A stretch of DNA of 38,927 bases from Desulfurococcales archaeon (GCA_015523445.1 WAKG01000003.1:1-38927), one strand, 5' to 3'. Shown: positions 29,650 to 38,927, counted from the first letter of the stretch. The notes: generated by a model not told the origin, from the letters alone. Translations and numbers: made by a program.

Positions 29650-30810
29650 AGCCTTGAGCTGGTTTAGGACGTAGCGCCTGATCTCATCTATGCTTGGCAG
29701 GTCGCTAACAACACTTCCAGACCTCATGTATATCCTTGTTATGGATCTACAGTTCTTAGGCGGATCACTTAAGAGGCCTATGACCCTGTCGCCGCTACAC
29801 TCATATAATGCTCTTGCCCCAGGTAGCTTACCCCTCTTTGTTACTGGGATCCACTGACCGTTTCTATTAACTTCTACTATGTCCATGCTTATATCTATGT
29901 TAGGTGGCCATGCAATACTTGTTCCTACACCGAACCCGTCTACAACGTCTTTCAGTTGTTGTATTTGCTCTTCATCTATCCCTCCACTAACATATATCTT
30001 TACGTGCTTGTAGCCGTGTATGTCTAGAGTCCATCTTACCTCCTCTACTATATCCCTCATCTTACCCCTCCTGCTACCAGGGGTATCGAGCCTTACCCCA
30101 TGCAGGATCTCGCCCAGTTCCCTGGCTGCCATTAAAGCCTCTTCCCTCTCATCAAGGAACGTATCTACAAGGGCAATTACAGGGGCTTCTCTAGCATAAA
30201 GCTCCGCATATAGCCTCCATGCTTTCCTCTGGTCTCCTATGGCTATTATTAACGCATGCGGCATGGTTCCCCGCGGCTTCAGCCCAAGGTATGCCTCTGA
30301 AAGAGCCCCTGAGACACCGTCTACTCCACCTATATAGGCCGCTCTATCAGCTGCTGGCTGGAGTGCTGGATGGGCGGCTCTAAGGCCGAAGAATAACACT
30401 ATCTTATCTCCTCCTGCAGCAAGTTTTATTCTAGCTGCCTTAGTTGCCACACTAGTTGAGTACCTTAATATACCTAGGATCGCCGTCTCGTACGCTATAA
30501 AGTCGTATAGCCTACCTTCTATCACCATTAGAGGGTCTTTTCTCCTAAATATTGTCCCCTCGGGTATAGAATAGACTTTAACGTCAATATCCTCCAGAAG
30601 CTTTAGAGCCTCTTCCAGACCAGCATAAACTCCCCAGTGGTATCCCTCAGGCAAGCTGTAAGCATGAATCTCTGCCCTGACCAGTAGATCCTGTAGGCCT
30701 GCCTTCTCCAAGATCCTCCTAGTCCTCAAGAAGTATATGTCGGTCGCTAGCCCAGATAGTATGTCATCTGTTGTTGCCATGTATAGCTTGGGTTTGCCCA
30801 AGCCTCCCAC
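29626..30810 (-). CDS. Nicotinate phosphoribosyltransferase
   Basis: [68 protein letters not shown]. Confidence 0.9.
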   Translation of the reverse strand: MGGLGKPKLYMATTDDILSGLATDIYFLRTRRILEKAGLQDLLVRAEIHAYSLPEGYHWGVYAGLEEALKLLEDIDVKVYSIPEGTIFRRKDPLMVIEGRLYDFIAYETAILGILRYSTSVATKAARIKLAAGGDKIVLFFGLRAAHPALQPAADRAAYIGGVDGVSGALSEAYLGLKPRGTMPHALIIAIGDQRKAWRLYAELYAREAPVIALVDTFLDEREEALMAARELGEILHGVRLDTPGSRRGKMRDIVEEVRWTLDIHGYKHVKIYVSGGIDEEQIQQLKDVVDGFGVGTSIAWPPNIDISMDIVEVNRNGQWIPVTKRGKLPGARALYECSGDRVIGLLSDPPKNCRSITRIYMRSGSVVSDLPSIDEIRRYVLNQLKALSSNEPG

Positions 30811-30909
30811 CGTCTGCGGCCTGTAGCAGATAGCCTATATAACGTTCCGCTACCCAGCTAGGTTATATTACCTAAGAATTGCCAACTTGCTTTACTGGGA
30901 GGATGCTGA

Positions 30910-31431
30910 TTGGCCAGATGGTTTAACTTGATCGTGACCCACCTGCCAGGAAGCCCTGCCAAGCGGGAGGCCATAATGGAGCTTAGAAGGCTTCTCAGGG
31001 ATGAAGTAGATATCGTAGCAACTGCACCCAACATAATCTTCGCTAGAAGTAGGGATCCCGATGACGCAATCTCGAGAATCCGTGGTGGAATAGGAGAGGA
31101 TACGGTAATCTTGAGAGTTATACCTGTTTATAGAGTAGTCGATCCCAATATTGAGGCTGTAAAGAGTGCGGTGGACGACCTCTTGCTTCAGGCTGATCCT
31201 GGAAGTTTCGCTGTGAAGGTTGACGGTTACCTGAGAGATGTTGATGGGTCCCTTATGCATAGGAGAGACGCAGCAGTCAAGATAGCTGAGGGTGTAGACA
31301 GGCCTGTTAACCTAAGTAATCCAGACATACTAGTCTATGTGAAGGTTGTTAAGATAAGGGGCAGATATTCAGCCGCAATATTCGTGGGTCCCCCCTCTAT
31401 GATCCTTTCCACAACCAAGCTAAGGGGATGA
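30910..31431 (+). CDS. Stand-alone THUMP-domain protein (Tan1-like), TTG start
   Basis: 173 aa; PNIIFARSRDPDDAISRIRG, FAVKVDGYLRDVDGS...AVKIAEGVDRPVNLSNPDILVYV; no fused catalytic domain. Confidence 0.75.
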   Translation: MARWFNLIVTHLPGSPAKREAIMELRRLLRDEVDIVATAPNIIFARSRDPDDAISRIRGGIGEDTVILRVIPVYRVVDPNIEAVKSAVDDLLLQADPGSFAVKVDGYLRDVDGSLMHRRDAAVKIAEGVDRPVNLSNPDILVYVKVVKIRGRYSAAIFVGPPSMILSTTKLRG

Positions 31432-31434
31432 GGT

Positions 31435-32895
31435 ATGCCCCGCCTCTTCGGGACAGCAGGGATCAGGGGGAGATACCTAGAAACCGTCACACCAGAGCTG
31501 GCATATAGGGTTGGCCTGGCTGTTGCATCCTATATAGGTGGCCAGAGCTCGGCAGTTATAGGGCATGACGTCAGGACTACTAGCCCTCTGCTGGCACAAA
31601 TGGCTGCTGCAGGACTCATGGCTGGCGGGGTTGATGCTCTCTATATAGGCTTGGCTCCTACACCCGTAGTAGCTTATAGTGTGCCGCGGAGCAGGAGCAG
31701 GGCTGGCATCGTGATTACAGCTAGTCATAATCCTCCCCCTGATAATGGTATAAAGGTCTTCAGTGGTGATGGGATGGAGTACACAGTCTCTATGGAGGAG
31801 AACCTTGAGGCCCTTATCCTGAATGGAGATAACGTGAAACTCCACGCTGAATGGGATAGGGTCGGCTCACTCATACACACTGAGGAGTATTTAGACGACT
31901 ACATCAGGCACCTGACCACTGTCATGGAGCCCAGGCGTAGGGGGGAATGGATGAAGATAGCCGTGGACTGCGCTAATGGGGCAGCTAGCAACGTGACACC
32001 CAAGATTCTAAAGCACATGGGCATAGGCAGAATAGTCAGCTTCAACTGTCATCCTGACGGCATGTTCCCTGGCAGGCCTCCAGAGCCTAGGCCAGACGTG
32101 CTAAAGAGTTTCATAAGTAGTATGGAAAACCTGAACCTCCACGCTCTTTTAGCACATGATGGAGACGCGGATAGGCTAGCCTTAGCCATACCCCGGTTTG
32201 GCTTTGTCAAACAGGACCTCTTGATAGCACTCTTCGCTATGCATAAACTGAGGGATAAGAAGGGCGTAATTATAGTGTCAGTAGATGTGGGTATAGAGGT
32301 TGAGGAGATCGTGGAGGCTATGGGTGGTAAGCTTGTTAGGGCTAAGCTGGGTAAGTTGCATGAGAAGCTCAAGGAGGTGCCCGCCGCCCTATTGGCAGCT
32401 GAGCCATGGAAGCTTATAGATCCTTCTTGGGGTCCCTGGGTGGACGGGATATATCAGGCGGCACTGATAGCCAAGATCGCCGTAGAGGAGAGGGCTACCC
32501 CGCTAGACTTGCTAATGAGGCTTCCGTTCTACCCGTCAGCCAGAGTTTCTGTGAAGCTGGCCAGAAGGGAGGATAGAATTAGCCTATACGAGGCTGTCTC
32601 TACAAGACTTCTCTCCGAGGTTGCTAGGGAGGGTGCAACTGTAGATACTCTGGATGGCGTTAAGGTTACGTTTGAAGATAGGACTTGGATCCTTGTTAGA
32701 CCCAGCGGGACTGAGCCTAAGATAAGATTCTACACTCAGGCTACGAGGAAGGATAGATTGGAGGAGATTGTTTCCTCCATGAAAGAGCTTATACTTAGTG
32801 AGGCCAAGAGGCTTGGAATCAGGGTTCTAGGTGTAGAGGAGCAAGTTGATATCGGATTTAGTCTTCAGAGGATCTCTGCGCCCCATACTTCTTAA
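31435..32895 (+). CDS. Phosphoglucosamine mutase / phosphomannomutase family
   Basis: FGTAGIRG, TASHNPPPDNGIK, HDGDADRLA, RPSGTEPKIRFY. Confidence 0.95.
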   Translation: MPRLFGTAGIRGRYLETVTPELAYRVGLAVASYIGGQSSAVIGHDVRTTSPLLAQMAAAGLMAGGVDALYIGLAPTPVVAYSVPRSRSRAGIVITASHNPPPDNGIKVFSGDGMEYTVSMEENLEALILNGDNVKLHAEWDRVGSLIHTEEYLDDYIRHLTTVMEPRRRGEWMKIAVDCANGAASNVTPKILKHMGIGRIVSFNCHPDGMFPGRPPEPRPDVLKSFISSMENLNLHALLAHDGDADRLALAIPRFGFVKQDLLIALFAMHKLRDKKGVIIVSVDVGIEVEEIVEAMGGKLVRAKLGKLHEKLKEVPAALLAAEPWKLIDPSWGPWVDGIYQAALIAKIAVEERATPLDLLMRLPFYPSARVSVKLARREDRISLYEAVSTRLLSEVAREGATVDTLDGVKVTFEDRTWILVRPSGTEPKIRFYTQATRKDRLEEIVSSMKELILSEAKRLGIRVLGVEEQVDIGFSLQRISAPHTS

Positions 32896-33631
32896 CTAAT
32901 TCATATAGCCTCTTGGGATTCCTACTATAGAGTCTCACCTTCATTATACTCCTCTTACCCTCTCTAACTAGCTCTACGAACCCTCTCTTAGTGTTTACTC
33001 TAACCTGGACATCGCTAGGTAGGGGGAACTTTATCCCACTCTTCCCTATTAGGCCTCCGATCACAATCCCTTTATCGGTTAGTGTGTAGGACTGTGGTAT
33101 GTTTATCACCGGCATCTTACCCGCCTTCTTCATGGCAACTATCATAGCAGCCTGATTTATAACGAAGAGACCCTCAAAGAAGACTAGAAATGCTAGGAAA
33201 TGGGCCATCACTTCGCTGTTGCCAGTATAGGTTAGGAAGAACTCGTATAGAGAGTCTATCTGAGGCCATAGCAGGAAGAAATAGGCTATACCAACGAACA
33301 TAGATGCGCTAGTGTACATACTGAACCTGGACTGCTCCTGAAGGTCCTCCATTAATTTCTCATCTTTTAACTGTATATCCCTAATCTTCTCCTCTGAATA
33401 GAGTTTCTTCCCCTCTAGTATTTCCTCCGGCTTGGCTTTACTAATACCCAGAGGGCCTTTGCCTCTTCTAGACTGGATTATAGCCGCTACAATGAACAAT
33501 ATGAATATTATAATGAAAGTCCTTGTCTCCCTACCCAAGATTGCCGCTAGAAGGCTGTAGAGAATTACGAACGCCTGACCCATTAGCAGCCTACTCCTCA
33601 TGTTCTCTATATACGACATCCTAGGCCCCAC
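32858..33631 (-). CDS. Archaeal membrane protein (possibly DUF2208-like)
   Basis: 257 aa with several hydrophobic segments and soluble C-terminal region; convergent overlap with the mutase. Confidence 0.65.
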   Translation of the reverse strand: MGPRMSYIENMRSRLLMGQAFVILYSLLAAILGRETRTFIIIFILFIVAAIIQSRRGKGPLGISKAKPEEILEGKKLYSEEKIRDIQLKDEKLMEDLQEQSRFSMYTSASMFVGIAYFFLLWPQIDSLYEFFLTYTGNSEVMAHFLAFLVFFEGLFVINQAAMIVAMKKAGKMPVINIPQSYTLTDKGIVIGGLIGKSGIKFPLPSDVQVRVNTKRGFVELVREGKRSIMKVRLYSRNPKRLYELVKKYGAQRSSED

Positions 33632-33701
33632 GTGGTCTATGCGTAAGAACCACCATTATAATAGGTTGGCTTGCAACCTCGGCATTCCTGGGATATAGGA
33701 A

Positions 33702-34823
33702 GTGATTACAGCATTCAGGGTAGGGTTGGCGTTAGCAGGTGAGGAGCTGGAGGCTAAGAGGAATGCATGTATCTGGGTCAGAGATGGGGTAGTAGAGTCT
33801 ATAGAGTCCAGCGCTTCATGTCCTAGAAGCTATACAGGAGGTCCATCTATGGCTGCAGTACCCCAGCCAGCTAATGCTCACGTCCACTCAGCCGACTATA
33901 TTTATCCAGAGTATGGCATAGACCTAAGCCTAGAAGAGCTTGTAGCCCCTCCCCATGGACTTAAACACAGGCTCCTAGCATCATCTAGCCGCGAGATGCT
34001 TGTAGACTCGGCTAGGAAGTTCTATAGGGAATCGTGGAAGTTCGGAGTTGGACTTGTGGCGGATTTTCGAGAGCTGGGTGGGATAGGGTGCATGGCAGCC
34101 AAGGAGGCTTTAAAGGAGCTGGATAGGGGTTTAGAGGTTCTTATCCTAGGCAGGCCAGGCCCTGGATGGCCTCATGGCTGTGACGGCCTAGGCATATCGT
34201 CTCCATTGGATTATGAGGAGTCGGAGCTGGCCTCGCTGGTAGAATATAAGCCTGCTATGGCCCATGTTGCCGAGACTAGGGCTTCTAGGATTAGTGGTGA
34301 TCTAGAGCTTGCTCTACACTATGGATTCAACGGTGTAGTTCATGGGGTTTACCTTGACAGGGGTGATTTAGAGTATATGAGGCATCATGGCGTAGGCCTT
34401 GTGCTTTGTGTTAGGAGTAATATGTGGCACGGCATAGGCATTCCCCCTCTAGTGGACATTATGGAGTCCAGAGTGACTGTGGGGATCGGGACAGATAACG
34501 CTTCTTGGATCCCCCCTGACGTATGGGAAGAAGCCCGAACGCTCCTCTTTCTAATGCGTCTTCGTGGAATTAAAAGATCTGCAAGGTGGATCCTTGAATC
34601 ACTACTAGTGGGTGGATATAGGATTGTTGGCTCTACTCCTAGGCTAATAGTTGAGGGTAGTAAGGCTAAATTCCTCCTGTTCCACCTAGATCATCCTAGT
34701 CCTGGAGACTCTGGGGATCCCTATTATTGGCTACTAAAAAGGATTGGAGCAGGTACGCTCTATGCTAGGATAGATGAAGGTAGCATATCTCTGCTAGGTC
34801 TTGCCAAGGCCAGCATCTATTAG
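33702..34823 (+). CDS. Amidohydrolase family metal-dependent hydrolase
   Basis: ANAHVHSADY, AHVAETRASR, GIGTDNASW motifs; GIVHG-like NGVVHGVYL. Confidence 0.8.
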   Translation: MITAFRVGLALAGEELEAKRNACIWVRDGVVESIESSASCPRSYTGGPSMAAVPQPANAHVHSADYIYPEYGIDLSLEELVAPPHGLKHRLLASSSREMLVDSARKFYRESWKFGVGLVADFRELGGIGCMAAKEALKELDRGLEVLILGRPGPGWPHGCDGLGISSPLDYEESELASLVEYKPAMAHVAETRASRISGDLELALHYGFNGVVHGVYLDRGDLEYMRHHGVGLVLCVRSNMWHGIGIPPLVDIMESRVTVGIGTDNASWIPPDVWEEARTLLFLMRLRGIKRSARWILESLLVGGYRIVGSTPRLIVEGSKAKFLLFHLDHPSPGDSGDPYYWLLKRIGAGTLYARIDEGSISLLGLAKASIY

Positions 34824-35129
34824 CTTCTTTAGGTTCATCGTATCCAGAACGTTTCCGGTTATCTTGAGTTGCCTAGTCATAAATGCCTTCATTGCGTCTA
34901 GATCCCCGTTTAGTATCTTCTCGAATACCTCCCGTGTTGCTGATAGGGTTGCTATAGGGCTCGCATGCCTACCCTCTTTAACATCCATTTTCCCATCCTT
35001 TATCTCAATATAAAACTCGCCGTCTCCCTCCACAACGAACTGGTATACCTTGCTCCAAGTCTTTACCTCTGGCATCCTATCCTTAGCCTTCTCGAAGATC
35101 TCTAGGAGCTTACTCTTTATCTCCTCCAA
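34794..35129 (-). CDS. SCP2 sterol-binding domain protein
   Basis: EFYIEIKDGKMDVKEGRHASPIATLSATREVFEKILNGDLDAMKAFMTRQLKITGNV. Confidence 0.88.
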   Translation of the reverse strand: MEEIKSKLLEIFEKAKDRMPEVKTWSKVYQFVVEGDGEFYIEIKDGKMDVKEGRHASPIATLSATREVFEKILNGDLDAMKAFMTRQLKITGNVLDTMNLKKLIDAGLGKT

Positions 35130-35333
35130 CTAGCCCACCCTAAGTTATTGGGTAAAGCTTTCCCGGTTTATCCACGTTAAAGTTAACATGCACATACAAT
35201 ACTATGTCCATGACTATATTAAACCTGGATCTGTAGTCTAGATTTATTGTAGATGGCTAATATGCCTGTGTGTAGTGTTGAGATACAACTATTATACCCC
35301 TGCCAGCTACACTATCCCAGGGTGTACCTGATT

Positions 35334-35873
35334 ATGAGTCAGAAGGAGTTGGCAGACGCTTTCATGAAGCAGGTTGAAGACTTTTCTAACATGATGAAGC
35401 AAAGCATGGGTCTACCCCTGGTTTTCGATCAGAAGACAGGGACTGCACTTTGGTTTGATCAGCGTGAACTCAAGCTACGATTCTTTATAAGCATCGAGAG
35501 GATCAAAAAGTTCTTCGAAGCCCTCAGTGAGGGCAAGATACTAGCGACTAGGTGCAAGAAAACTGGTAAAATCTACTTCCCTCCACAGGTTGATTGTCCC
35601 GAGGTTCCCGATAGCGAGGTGGAGTGGATAGAGCTACCCCGGGAGGGAGAGCTAGTAGCCTATACGGTGATATATACAAAGCCCTACACATTCAGCCATT
35701 ACCCTGACTATACTGTAGGTGTTTCCAGACTGTCCAACGGTGTCCAGGTCCTAGCCTGGGTTAGAGAGAGTGATCCTAAGAAGTTAAAGATTGGGATGAA
35801 GGTAAGGCTAGAGGTTGTAAGGAGGGATCCTGAGGGATATTTAACCTACGAGTTAGTTCCCATAGAGAGCTAG
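35334..35873 (+). CDS. Zn-ribbon/OB-fold (DUF35) protein with degenerate ribbon
   Basis: ALSEGKILATRCKKTGKIYFPPQVDCPEVPDSEVEWIELPREGELVAYTVIY; start placed at internal ATG (MSQKELADAF). Confidence 0.85.
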   Translation: MSQKELADAFMKQVEDFSNMMKQSMGLPLVFDQKTGTALWFDQRELKLRFFISIERIKKFFEALSEGKILATRCKKTGKIYFPPQVDCPEVPDSEVEWIELPREGELVAYTVIYTKPYTFSHYPDYTVGVSRLSNGVQVLAWVRESDPKKLKIGMKVRLEVVRRDPEGYLTYELVPIES

Positions 35874-36253
35874 CAACATCTGAGAGAGAATATTATTCCT
35901 ATCTTTCTATAAATCTCGTCAACAAGATCTTCCTCCTTCTTTATCCTATAATTGCCTGGCTCTAACTCCTCCACTATACCTTTATCTGCAAGCTCTCTTA
36001 GAATATCCTCGACAAACTCTCTTGTATAGGCATCCTCAGCTACTCCCCAGTCTATTTTGTCCTTAGTCTCCCTTATGATTCTCCTTCCTTCCTTGGCTAT
36101 GGCCTCCGGGCTTGTATGCTCCCTCCTACTGTTCAATCTCAATATGGATAGTATTGTTAACATTACTCCGCGTGGCCTTCCCTCCGCGAAGTCCCTATAT
36201 ATTCTTTCAAGCGCGTCCTTTACTCTCACCATATCCCACCTCGCCAGCTGCAT
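35870..36253 (-). CDS. Hypothetical protein, possible winged-helix
   Basis: 127 aa; C-terminal FVEDILRELADKGIVEELEPGNYRIKKEED resembles a wHTH. Confidence 0.55.
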   Translation of the reverse strand: MQLARWDMVRVKDALERIYRDFAEGRPRGVMLTILSILRLNSRREHTSPEAIAKEGRRIIRETKDKIDWGVAEDAYTREFVEDILRELADKGIVEELEPGNYRIKKEEDLVDEIYRKIGIIFSLRCC

Positions 36254-36360
36254 TGTAGTTTATTGCATAGAATTTAAACAGGCCGGATGGAATCTAAAAC
36301 CTTCTCCGGGCAAACCCGTATTAGCCGCCGCTGGGTCAGTGTTTCCTGATGGGTTGAGTA

Positions 36361-37218
36361 TTGGGAGGGAACCCACTGGTATCTATAATAATTCCAACAT
36401 ATAATAGTGCAGGTACCCTTCGTCGCACTCTGGACTCTATAGCTGGACAGACCTATGATAATATTGAGGTTATTGTAGTTGATAAAGGATCTAGTGATTC
36501 TACTGTAGAGATTGCCGAGAGTTTTGGGGTTAGGGTTCTACTTGTTAGGGTTAGAGAGAGAAGTGAACAGAAAAATCTAGGAGCTAGGGAGGCTAGGGGT
36601 GATTACCTGTACTTTGTTGATTCAGATTTCATCCTAGAGCCTAGGGTTGTCGAGGAGGCTGTGAGTAAGTGCGAGCTTGAGGGTTATGATGCAGTACTCA
36701 TTCATAACACGTCTGACCCTACTATCAGCTTCTGGGCCCGCGTGAGGAAGTTTGAGAGGGATTTCTATATTGGGGATCGGGTGAATGTTGCCGTGCGTTT
36801 TATGAGGCGTGAGGTCTTTTTTAGTGTCGGGGGATTTGATGAAAGCCTTGTTGCTGGGGAGGATTATGACTTGCATAATAGAATCGTTGAGGCTGGGTAC
36901 AGGATCGGGGAGATACTGTCTAGAGAGGTCCATATAGGCGAGCCCCGAACTCTTTTAGATGTTGCCAAGAAGCATTTTTACTATGGTAGGACTATAGGCA
37001 GGTTTATAGCTAAGAATGGAAGGCGTGGCGTCGCTCAGATCAGCCCTGTCAGACCTTCATATCTGAGGAATTGGAGGAGGTTTTTGGAGGACCCGGTAAT
37101 TACTATAGGTTTTGTCGTGTATCAGACTGTCAGGTATTCCTCAGCGGCTGCTGGTCTTCTGGCTGGCAGTATTGAGGCTGGGGCTAGAAGGCTTAGGAGG
37201 GCTAACGCGAATCGGTAA
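36361..37218 (+). CDS. Glycosyltransferase family 2 (TTG start)
   Basis: PLVSIIIPTYNSAGTLRRTLDSIAGQTYDNIEVIVVDKGSSDST, YFVDSDF, EDYDLHNRI. Confidence 0.93.
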   Translation: MGGNPLVSIIIPTYNSAGTLRRTLDSIAGQTYDNIEVIVVDKGSSDSTVEIAESFGVRVLLVRVRERSEQKNLGAREARGDYLYFVDSDFILEPRVVEEAVSKCELEGYDAVLIHNTSDPTISFWARVRKFERDFYIGDRVNVAVRFMRREVFFSVGGFDESLVAGEDYDLHNRIVEAGYRIGEILSREVHIGEPRTLLDVAKKHFYYGRTIGRFIAKNGRRGVAQISPVRPSYLRNWRRFLEDPVITIGFVVYQTVRYSSAAAGLLAGSIEAGARRLRRANANR

Positions 37219-37276
37219 TATACTAGTATCCTTCACACTCGCCACTAACCTGGGTAGGATAGAAGGGTGTACGGCA

Positions 37277-38602
37277 GTGCTTAAGCACCTGTTCATAGGA
37301 GATCTGCTGGCGAGGGATGACCTTATAGGCTCTAAGGTTAGAGTATGTGGGTGGATCCATAATATTAGGGACGTGGGCAGGATCAAGTTCTTAGTGCTTA
37401 GAGACAGGACCGGGTTTATACAGGCTGTTGTAAAGGCTGGAGAGGCCCCTGGGGAAGCTGTGGAGAAAGCGTCTAAGCTAAAGCTGGAGAGCGTTGTTTG
37501 CGTAGAAGGTGTGTTAGCTAAAGGAAGGGCTAAGGAGGGAGTGGAAATTAAGGTCAATTCAATAAGTATCCTCTCAACACCCGTAGAACCCCTTCCGCTG
37601 GAGCCTGACACTAGTACCAATAGTATATTAGCTACCAGGCTCAACTACAGGTGGCTCGACCTTAGGAACCCCAGAGTGACTAAGGTGTTCCTTCTCGAGT
37701 CCTGGGTTGCATGGCAGTTTAGGGAGTATTATCGTAGCCAGGGCTTCGTCGAGATATTCACCCCAAAGATCGTAGCTGCTGGTACCGAGAGCGGGGCTGA
37801 GGTGTTTCCTGTCATCTACTTTGGTAGGGAGGCTTTTCTAGCCCAGAGCCCACAGTTCTACAAGCAGTTCGCTGTTATCGGGGGCCTGGAGAGGGTGTTC
37901 GAGATTGGCCCCGTGTTCAGGGCCGAGCCACACCATACCACAAGGCACCTCACGGAGTACCATAGCCTAGATATAGAGCTCGGCTTCATAGATGGCTATG
38001 AGGATGTCATGGACTATGTAGAGGGCTTCTTCAAGGAGCTGCTAGGCAACCTGCAACGGGACTCCCAGCTCAAGCCTATACTTGACGAGTTCAACGTCGA
38101 GATCCTAGTTCCCAAGAAGGTGCCCCGGATCTCTATCAGGGACGCCTATAAGATCTTAGAGAAGGAGTATGGGAAGAAGATACCATACGGTGAGGACTTG
38201 GACAGCGAGGCCGAGAGGCTACTCGGAGACTATGCAAGGAAACACTATGACTCAGACCTCATATTTGTGACAGAATACCCATGGAAGGTGAGGCCATTCT
38301 ACACAATGAGGATGGAGGACGAGCCAGAGTGGACTTATGGCTTCGACCTACTCTACAAGGGGCTAGAAGTGGTAACCGGGGGACAGAGGGAGCATAGATA
38401 CGACATTCTTCTAGACAATCTCAAGGACAAAGGTTTGAATCCCGAGTCATTCAAGTTCTACCTAGATTTCTTCAAACACGGAGCCCCACCCCACGGAGGA
38501 GCAGGCATGGGCCTAGAGAGAATCGTGATGCAGACCCTAGGTCTAGACAACATAAGAGAGGCAAGACTCCTACCTAGAGATCCTGAGAGGGTCACCCCCT
38601 AA
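37277..38602 (+). CDS. aspS: Aspartyl-tRNA synthetase (likely GTG start at 37277; ORF opens at 37112)
   Basis: VCGWIHNIRDVGRIKFLVLRD, FLAQSPQFYKQ, FRAEPHHTTRHLTEYHSLDIE, GAPPHGGAGMGLERIVMQ. Confidence 0.96.
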   Translation: MLKHLFIGDLLARDDLIGSKVRVCGWIHNIRDVGRIKFLVLRDRTGFIQAVVKAGEAPGEAVEKASKLKLESVVCVEGVLAKGRAKEGVEIKVNSISILSTPVEPLPLEPDTSTNSILATRLNYRWLDLRNPRVTKVFLLESWVAWQFREYYRSQGFVEIFTPKIVAAGTESGAEVFPVIYFGREAFLAQSPQFYKQFAVIGGLERVFEIGPVFRAEPHHTTRHLTEYHSLDIELGFIDGYEDVMDYVEGFFKELLGNLQRDSQLKPILDEFNVEILVPKKVPRISIRDAYKILEKEYGKKIPYGEDLDSEAERLLGDYARKHYDSDLIFVTEYPWKVRPFYTMRMEDEPEWTYGFDLLYKGLEVVTGGQREHRYDILLDNLKDKGLNPESFKFYLDFFKHGAPPHGGAGMGLERIVMQTLGLDNIREARLLPRDPERVTP

Positions 38603-38654
38603 TATTCCGGGGAAACCCATAAAAACCCGTAGAGGAGAACCAACCCACCGGAGC

Positions 38655-38732
38655 GCCGCGGTAGTATAGCCTGGCCTAGTATGCGGGCCTGTCAAGCCCG
38701 TGACCCGGGTTCAAATCCCGGCCGCGGCGCCA
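38655..38732 (+). tRNA. tRNA-Asp(GTC) with encoded CCA
   Basis: Acceptor GCCGCGG/CCGCGGC, anticodon arm CGGGC-CTGTCAA-GCCCG, T arm CCGGG-TTCAAAT-CCCGG, discriminator G + CCA; no intron. Confidence 0.96.
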
Positions 38733-38927
38733 TTCACAGGCCCCTCACAAGGGGGCCATAACACCCCCTGCAGTATGCAAGGTGTGCACTAAGCGAGGGA
38801 GACCGTATGAGGAGGCCAACCGGGAGGGCCGCTGTCATCGCTGCCCCCGGTTGGGGGCCTCAGGGGCCCTCCAGGGCCCCCACCAGGACGCCACCGGGAG
38901 GGGGTGGTGCCTAGTGGGGGTCCTCGG
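38733..38927 (+). other. Very GC-rich non-coding region with multiple stem-loops, truncated by window end
   Basis: 13-bp stem with a 3-nt bulge (38812-24/38846-61), GGGGCCCT/AGGGCCCC, CCACC/GGTGG (38891-95/38903-07), AGGAC/GTCCT (38885-89/38920-24); no supported ORF. Confidence 0.4.

Noticed and set aside
37112-37276. N-terminal 55-aa extension of the AspRS ORF
   Set aside because: Overlaps the GT2 coding sequence out of frame; conserved AspRS start region begins at about VLKHLFIGDLL
38733-38927. Naming the GC-rich tract RNase P RNA or SRP RNA
   Set aside because: Hallmark motifs not found by eye and the element is truncated; left as unknown structured RNA
1-38927. CRISPR array, IS element, prophage or defence island
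   Set aside because: No regularly spaced repeats, transposase, integrase, Cas or restriction-modification signatures seen on either strand

Overview
The window is a gene-dense archaeal contig end. Gene content points to a hyperthermophilic crenarchaeote, probably Desulfurococcales-like: A-type ATPase, aCPSF1/FttA, XPD, G1P dehydrogenase, a Tes-like radical SAM protein, and frequent TTG/GTG starts. Bases 1-19 are exactly the Tn5/Nextera mosaic-end sequence, so the left edge is a library artefact. About 37 protein-coding genes can be supported, plus one tRNA-Asp(GTC) with encoded CCA lying directly downstream of aspS. I see no CRISPR array, IS element, prophage or intein, and no obvious defence island, so this is mostly core genome. 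The most interesting material is: (1) a likely tetraether lipid synthase (Tes) and G1P dehydrogenase about 16 kb apart; (2) an A-ATPase cluster split into F-E-A-B with a divergent subunit I and no C, D or K; (3) several unannotated intergenic structured-RNA candidates (a C/D-box-like RNA upstream of XPD with 8-nt complementarity to the 16S 530 loop, a possibly switching leader before aCPSF1, a leader before a VTT/DedA-like gene, a possible minus-strand C/D RNA near 18.9 kb, and a very GC-rich foldable region after tRNA-Asp); (4) a VKOR gene convergent with a Cys-containing exported protein; (5) an AspRS with a mixed discriminating/non-discriminating signature. I cannot demonstrate a wholly new biological system from the sequence alone.
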